Positions 6,158-7,644 of a DNA stretch of 7,644 nucleotides are shown one piece after another. The translations under genes were made by a program, and so were the position numbers. Location of the stretch: contig VAYX01000024.1 of the NCBI GenBank assembly GCA_005885325.1, positions 1 through 7,644 on the forward strand, given 5' to 3'. The notes beneath the pieces were generated by a model that worked only from the letters and a program-made list of their open reading frames with translations, made no database searches and was not told where the DNA came from. The stretch comes from Actinomycetota bacterium (GTDB taxonomy: Bacteria; Actinomycetota; UBA4738; HRBIN12). Position 1 is the stretch's first letter; each line of letters starts with the position of its first letter.

Positions 6158-6928
6158 TCATCCAGACATGCCGGGGCGGAGCTGTTCGACGTCGCCGAAG
6201 CGGACGACCTCCAGGCCGTCGTCGGTCCGGACCAGCAGCCCCCCCGCATCGTCGAGGTCGACGGCCTCGCCCTCCACCACGAGCCCGCCGGTCGTCGTGG
6301 CGCGAACCCGCCTACCGATCGTGTCGCAGACCTCCCGGTACGCGGCCAGGGTCGCACGGGGGAAGGCGGGGTGGCCGGGTTCGTATCGCCCGGCGAAGGC
6401 GATCAGGAAGGACTCGAGCACCTCGGCGGGCTCGACGTCGCCGATGGCGGCGGCGCCGGCCACGGCCGGCGCCGCCGCCACGTTCACCCCGATACCCAAG
6501 ACGACATGCTCGATCCCGTCCCCAGACAGCTTCGACTCGGCGATGATGCCGCCCGCCTTTCCCTCGCCAACCATCAGGTCGTTCGGCCACTTGCATCGGG
6601 CCTCCAGACCCGTCGCCTCCCGGCACGCGACGGCCAGGGCCCACCCGGCCAACAGCGGGATCAGCCCACCGCGCTCGGCCCGAAGGTCCGGGCGCAGGAC
6701 CACGGAGAACATGAGGGCCCGGCCGGGCTCGTCGACCCATCCCCGGCCCAGGCGACCTCGCCCCTCCGTCTGGTGCGCCGCCGCCACCAGGGTCCACTCC
6801 GGAGCCCCCTCGTCCGCGAGCGACCGGGCGGTGATCTGGGTCGAACGGGTAACCTCGTCGAACCGGACGGGGGCCTGGGCCCCGATCCGTTCGAGCGCGT
6901 GGGCCAGCACGAGTTCGGACAACGGCAA
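6158..6928 (-). CDS. birA: Biotin--[acetyl-CoA carboxylase] ligase, monofunctional (no HTH)
   Basis: 256 residues from TTG 6928. It makes biotinyl-5'-AMP and transfers biotin to the lysine of the carboxylase carrier protein in the cytoplasm. Motifs in order are TRSTQ (27-31), the biotinyl-AMP binding loop QTEGRGRLGRGW (53-64), KWPNDLM (113-119) with Lys124 in GKAGGIIAE, GIGVNV, and a C-terminal SH3-like domain from about 205. There is no N-terminal DNA-binding domain, so it is a group I ligase and not a biotin repressor. The start is chosen because GGGAG lies 8 bases before TTG 6928; TTG 6922 and a GTG at codon 7 are alternatives. Longer upstream reading in this frame runs antisense to the biotin carboxylase and is rejected. 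Divergence from a biotin carboxylase gene fits its role. An Ala-rich stretch after GIGVNV is encoded by a strong inverted repeat (6445-6480). Confidence 0.93.
   Translation of the reverse strand: MPLSELVLAHALERIGAQAPVRFDEVTRSTQITARSLADEGAPEWTLVAAAHQTEGRGRLGRGWVDEPGRALMFSVVLRPDLRAERGGLIPLLAGWALAVACREATGLEARCKWPNDLMVGEGKAGGIIAESKLSGDGIEHVVLGIGVNVAAAPAVAGAAAIGDVEPAEVLESFLIAFAGRYEPGHPAFPRATLAAYREVCDTIGRRVRATTTGGLVVEGEAVDLDDAGGLLVRTDDGLEVVRFGDVEQLRPGMSG
6445..6480. repeat. Perfect 17-base inverted repeat inside birA
   Basis: Arms 6445-6461 and 6464-6480 are exact reverse complements separated by two bases; almost every base is G or C. A folded RNA would have about 16 pairs with a four-base loop. 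It encodes the Ala-rich segment AAAPAVAGAAA. There is no T-tract and it is well inside the gene, so it is not a terminator. Confidence 0.8.
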
Positions 6929-6932
6929 AGGT

Positions 6933-6961
6933 TTGACTCCCGTCCGGGTGCAGACGATTAT
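6933..6961 (+). promoter_or_regulatory. Sigma70-type promoter of the biotin carboxylase gene
   Basis: TTGACT (6933-6938) and GATTAT (6956-6961) are separated by exactly 17 bases. The -10 keeps the key A at its second position and T at its sixth. Expected transcription start is near 6968, giving a leader of about 12 bases that just holds the GGAG ribosome site (6970-6973) before GTG 6980. The -35 overlaps the birA ribosome site. Confidence 0.65.
6937..6941 (-). promoter_or_regulatory. birA: Ribosome binding site supporting the TTG start of birA
   Basis: GGGAG on the minus strand, 8 bases before TTG 6928. It decides the start, because no ATG or GTG in the right place has a comparable site. It overlaps the plus-strand -35 element of the divergent gene by two bases. 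Confidence 0.55.
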
Positions 6962-6962
6962 C
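6957..6962 (-). promoter_or_regulatory. birA: Possible -10 for birA, mirror image of the plus-strand -10
   Basis: The minus strand reads GATAAT here because the sequence CGAT-T-ATCG (6955-6963) is an inverted repeat. Expected start near 6950 would give a leader of about 22 bases with GGGAG before TTG 6928. The -35 position (CGGCAC) is poor, so birA would be weakly expressed from it. Confidence 0.4.
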
Positions 6963-6969
6963 GCGACCC

Positions 6970-6973
6970 GGAG
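6970..6973 (+). promoter_or_regulatory. Ribosome binding site of the biotin carboxylase gene
   Basis: GGAG with 6 bases to GTG 6980. It supports this start over the internal ATG at codon 19, which would remove the conserved ANRGEI motif. Confidence 0.6.
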
Positions 6974-6979
6974 CCGCTG

Positions 6980-7644
6980 GTGCCGAAGACCAGGATCCTC
7001 ATCGCCAATCGCGGAGAGATCGCCGTCCGGATCATGCGGACGCTCCGCGAGCTCGGACTGGAATCGGTGGCGGTCTATTCCGACGCCGACCGCGATGCAC
7101 TCCACGTCGAGATGGCCGACCAGGCATACCGGATCGGGCCGCCGCTGCCTTCGGACTCGTACCTGTCGATCGGTGCGATCCTCGACGCCGCCAGGAGGGC
7201 CAGGGCCACCGCCATCCACCCCGGCTACGGCTTCCTCGCAGAGCACGGCCACTTCGCCCGAGCCGTCGAGGAGTCCGGGTTCACCTTCATCGGCCCGCCG
7301 CCGGAGGCCATCGAGATGATGGGCGACAAGTCCGCCGCCCGCCAGGCCGCCGAGCGCGTCGGGGTTCCCATCGTCCCCGGCACGCCGGAGCCCGTGACCA
7401 TGAAGCGGGCGCCGGCCGAGGCGGAGCGGATCGGGTACCCCGTGGTGGTGAAGGCCGCGTTCGGCGGGGGCGGACGAGGGATGCACGTGGTCCGGTCGGC
7501 CGACGAGCTCGCACCAGCGCTCAAGCGCGCGGCGCGAGAGGCGGAGGCGTATTTCGGCCGCCCGGAGGTCTTCCTGGAGCGCTACATCGACCGGGCCCAC
7601 CACGTGGAGGCCCAGATCCTGGTGGACCAACGGGGCAATGCATT
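6980..7644 (+). CDS. Biotin carboxylase (acyl-CoA carboxylase alpha subunit), N-terminal 221 residues, cut by window end
   Basis: An ATP-grasp biotin carboxylase, which carboxylates biotin on its carrier protein using ATP and bicarbonate; in acyl-CoA carboxylases the carboxyl then passes to acetyl- or propionyl-CoA. Family features are ILIANRGEIAVRIMRTL (6-22), VYSDADRDALHVEMAD, HPGYGFLAE (80-88), MMGDKSAAR, VVVKAAFGGGGRGMHVV with ATP-binding Lys158 and glycine loop 162-167, and FLERYIDRAHHVEAQIL near the window end. The start is GTG 6980, with GGAG 6 bases upstream. The carboxylase end lies outside the window, so it cannot be told whether this is a stand-alone AccC, an alpha subunit with a fused biotin carrier domain (AccA3/PccA type), or a pyruvate carboxylase subunit. 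It is divergent from birA, which would biotinylate its carrier. Confidence 0.93.
   Translation, partial: MPKTRILIANRGEIAVRIMRTLRELGLESVAVYSDADRDALHVEMADQAYRIGPPLPSDSYLSIGAILDAARRARATAIHPGYGFLAEHGHFARAVEESGFTFIGPPPEAIEMMGDKSAARQAAERVGVPIVPGTPEPVTMKRAPAEAERIGYPVVVKAAFGGGGRGMHVVRSADELAPALKRAAREAEAYFGRPEVFLERYIDRAHHVEAQILVDQRGNA

Noticed and set aside
6445..6480. Inverted repeat as an intrinsic terminator
   Set aside because: It is deep inside the birA coding region and is not followed by a T-tract on either strand.
6929..6979. Biotin operator bound by BirA in the divergent region
   Set aside because: This BirA has no DNA-binding domain, and the only symmetry seen (CGATTATCG) is too short for a bio operator and is better explained as a -10 element.
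6929..7630. Upstream extension of the birA frame to about 490 residues
   Set aside because: It is antisense to the well-supported biotin carboxylase gene and has no similarity to a biotin ligase HTH domain.

Overview
The window is very GC-rich, gene-dense DNA with GTG and TTG starts and short or overlapping gene junctions. The gene types (AAA-linked class III nucleotide cyclase, DUF35-linked SCP2-type thiolases, PH/SHOCT membrane protein, monofunctional biotin ligase, acyl-CoA-carboxylase-type biotin carboxylase) suggest an actinomycete or another high-GC soil or sediment lineage. No rRNA or other phylogenetic marker is present, so the assignment is tentative. Seven genes lie on the minus strand and one on the plus strand. 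There are no tRNAs, mobile elements or CRISPR arrays, and no intergenic gap longer than about 55 bases.

Right end (6158-7644): a biotin-protein ligase (birA, minus) and a biotin carboxylase subunit (plus, cut by the window end) diverge from a 51-base intergenic region. That region holds a good plus-strand promoter (TTGACT-17-GATTAT). Its -10 is an inverted repeat and also reads as a -10 on the minus strand. The ligase would attach biotin to the carrier protein served by the carboxylase. Downstream of birA is a two-TM PH-domain/SHOCT protein of unknown role (5495-6121).

Centre (1731-5453, minus): a tightly coupled four-gene unit. In transcription order it encodes a thiolase-fold protein, a small VOC/glyoxalase-fold protein, a thiolase fused to a C-terminal DUF35 (zinc ribbon plus OB fold), and a free DUF35 protein. 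The junctions are GTGA, ATGA and TGATG. Neither thiolase has the nucleophilic Cys or the His of the GHP motif (Cys to Ala/Gly, His to Asn). They are therefore unlikely to be ordinary acetyl-CoA acetyltransferases. The closest described logic is the DUF35-dependent thiolase-superfamily complexes, such as the steroid side-chain aldolase Ltp2-ChsH2. An acyl-CoA C-C lyase complex of unknown substrate is the working hypothesis and is the most interesting content here.

Left end (1-1697, minus): the N-terminal 565 residues of a zinc-ribbon/class III cyclase/P-loop ATPase protein, which runs off the window. Its metal-binding and transition-state residues are present, but its base-selecting positions are non-canonical.
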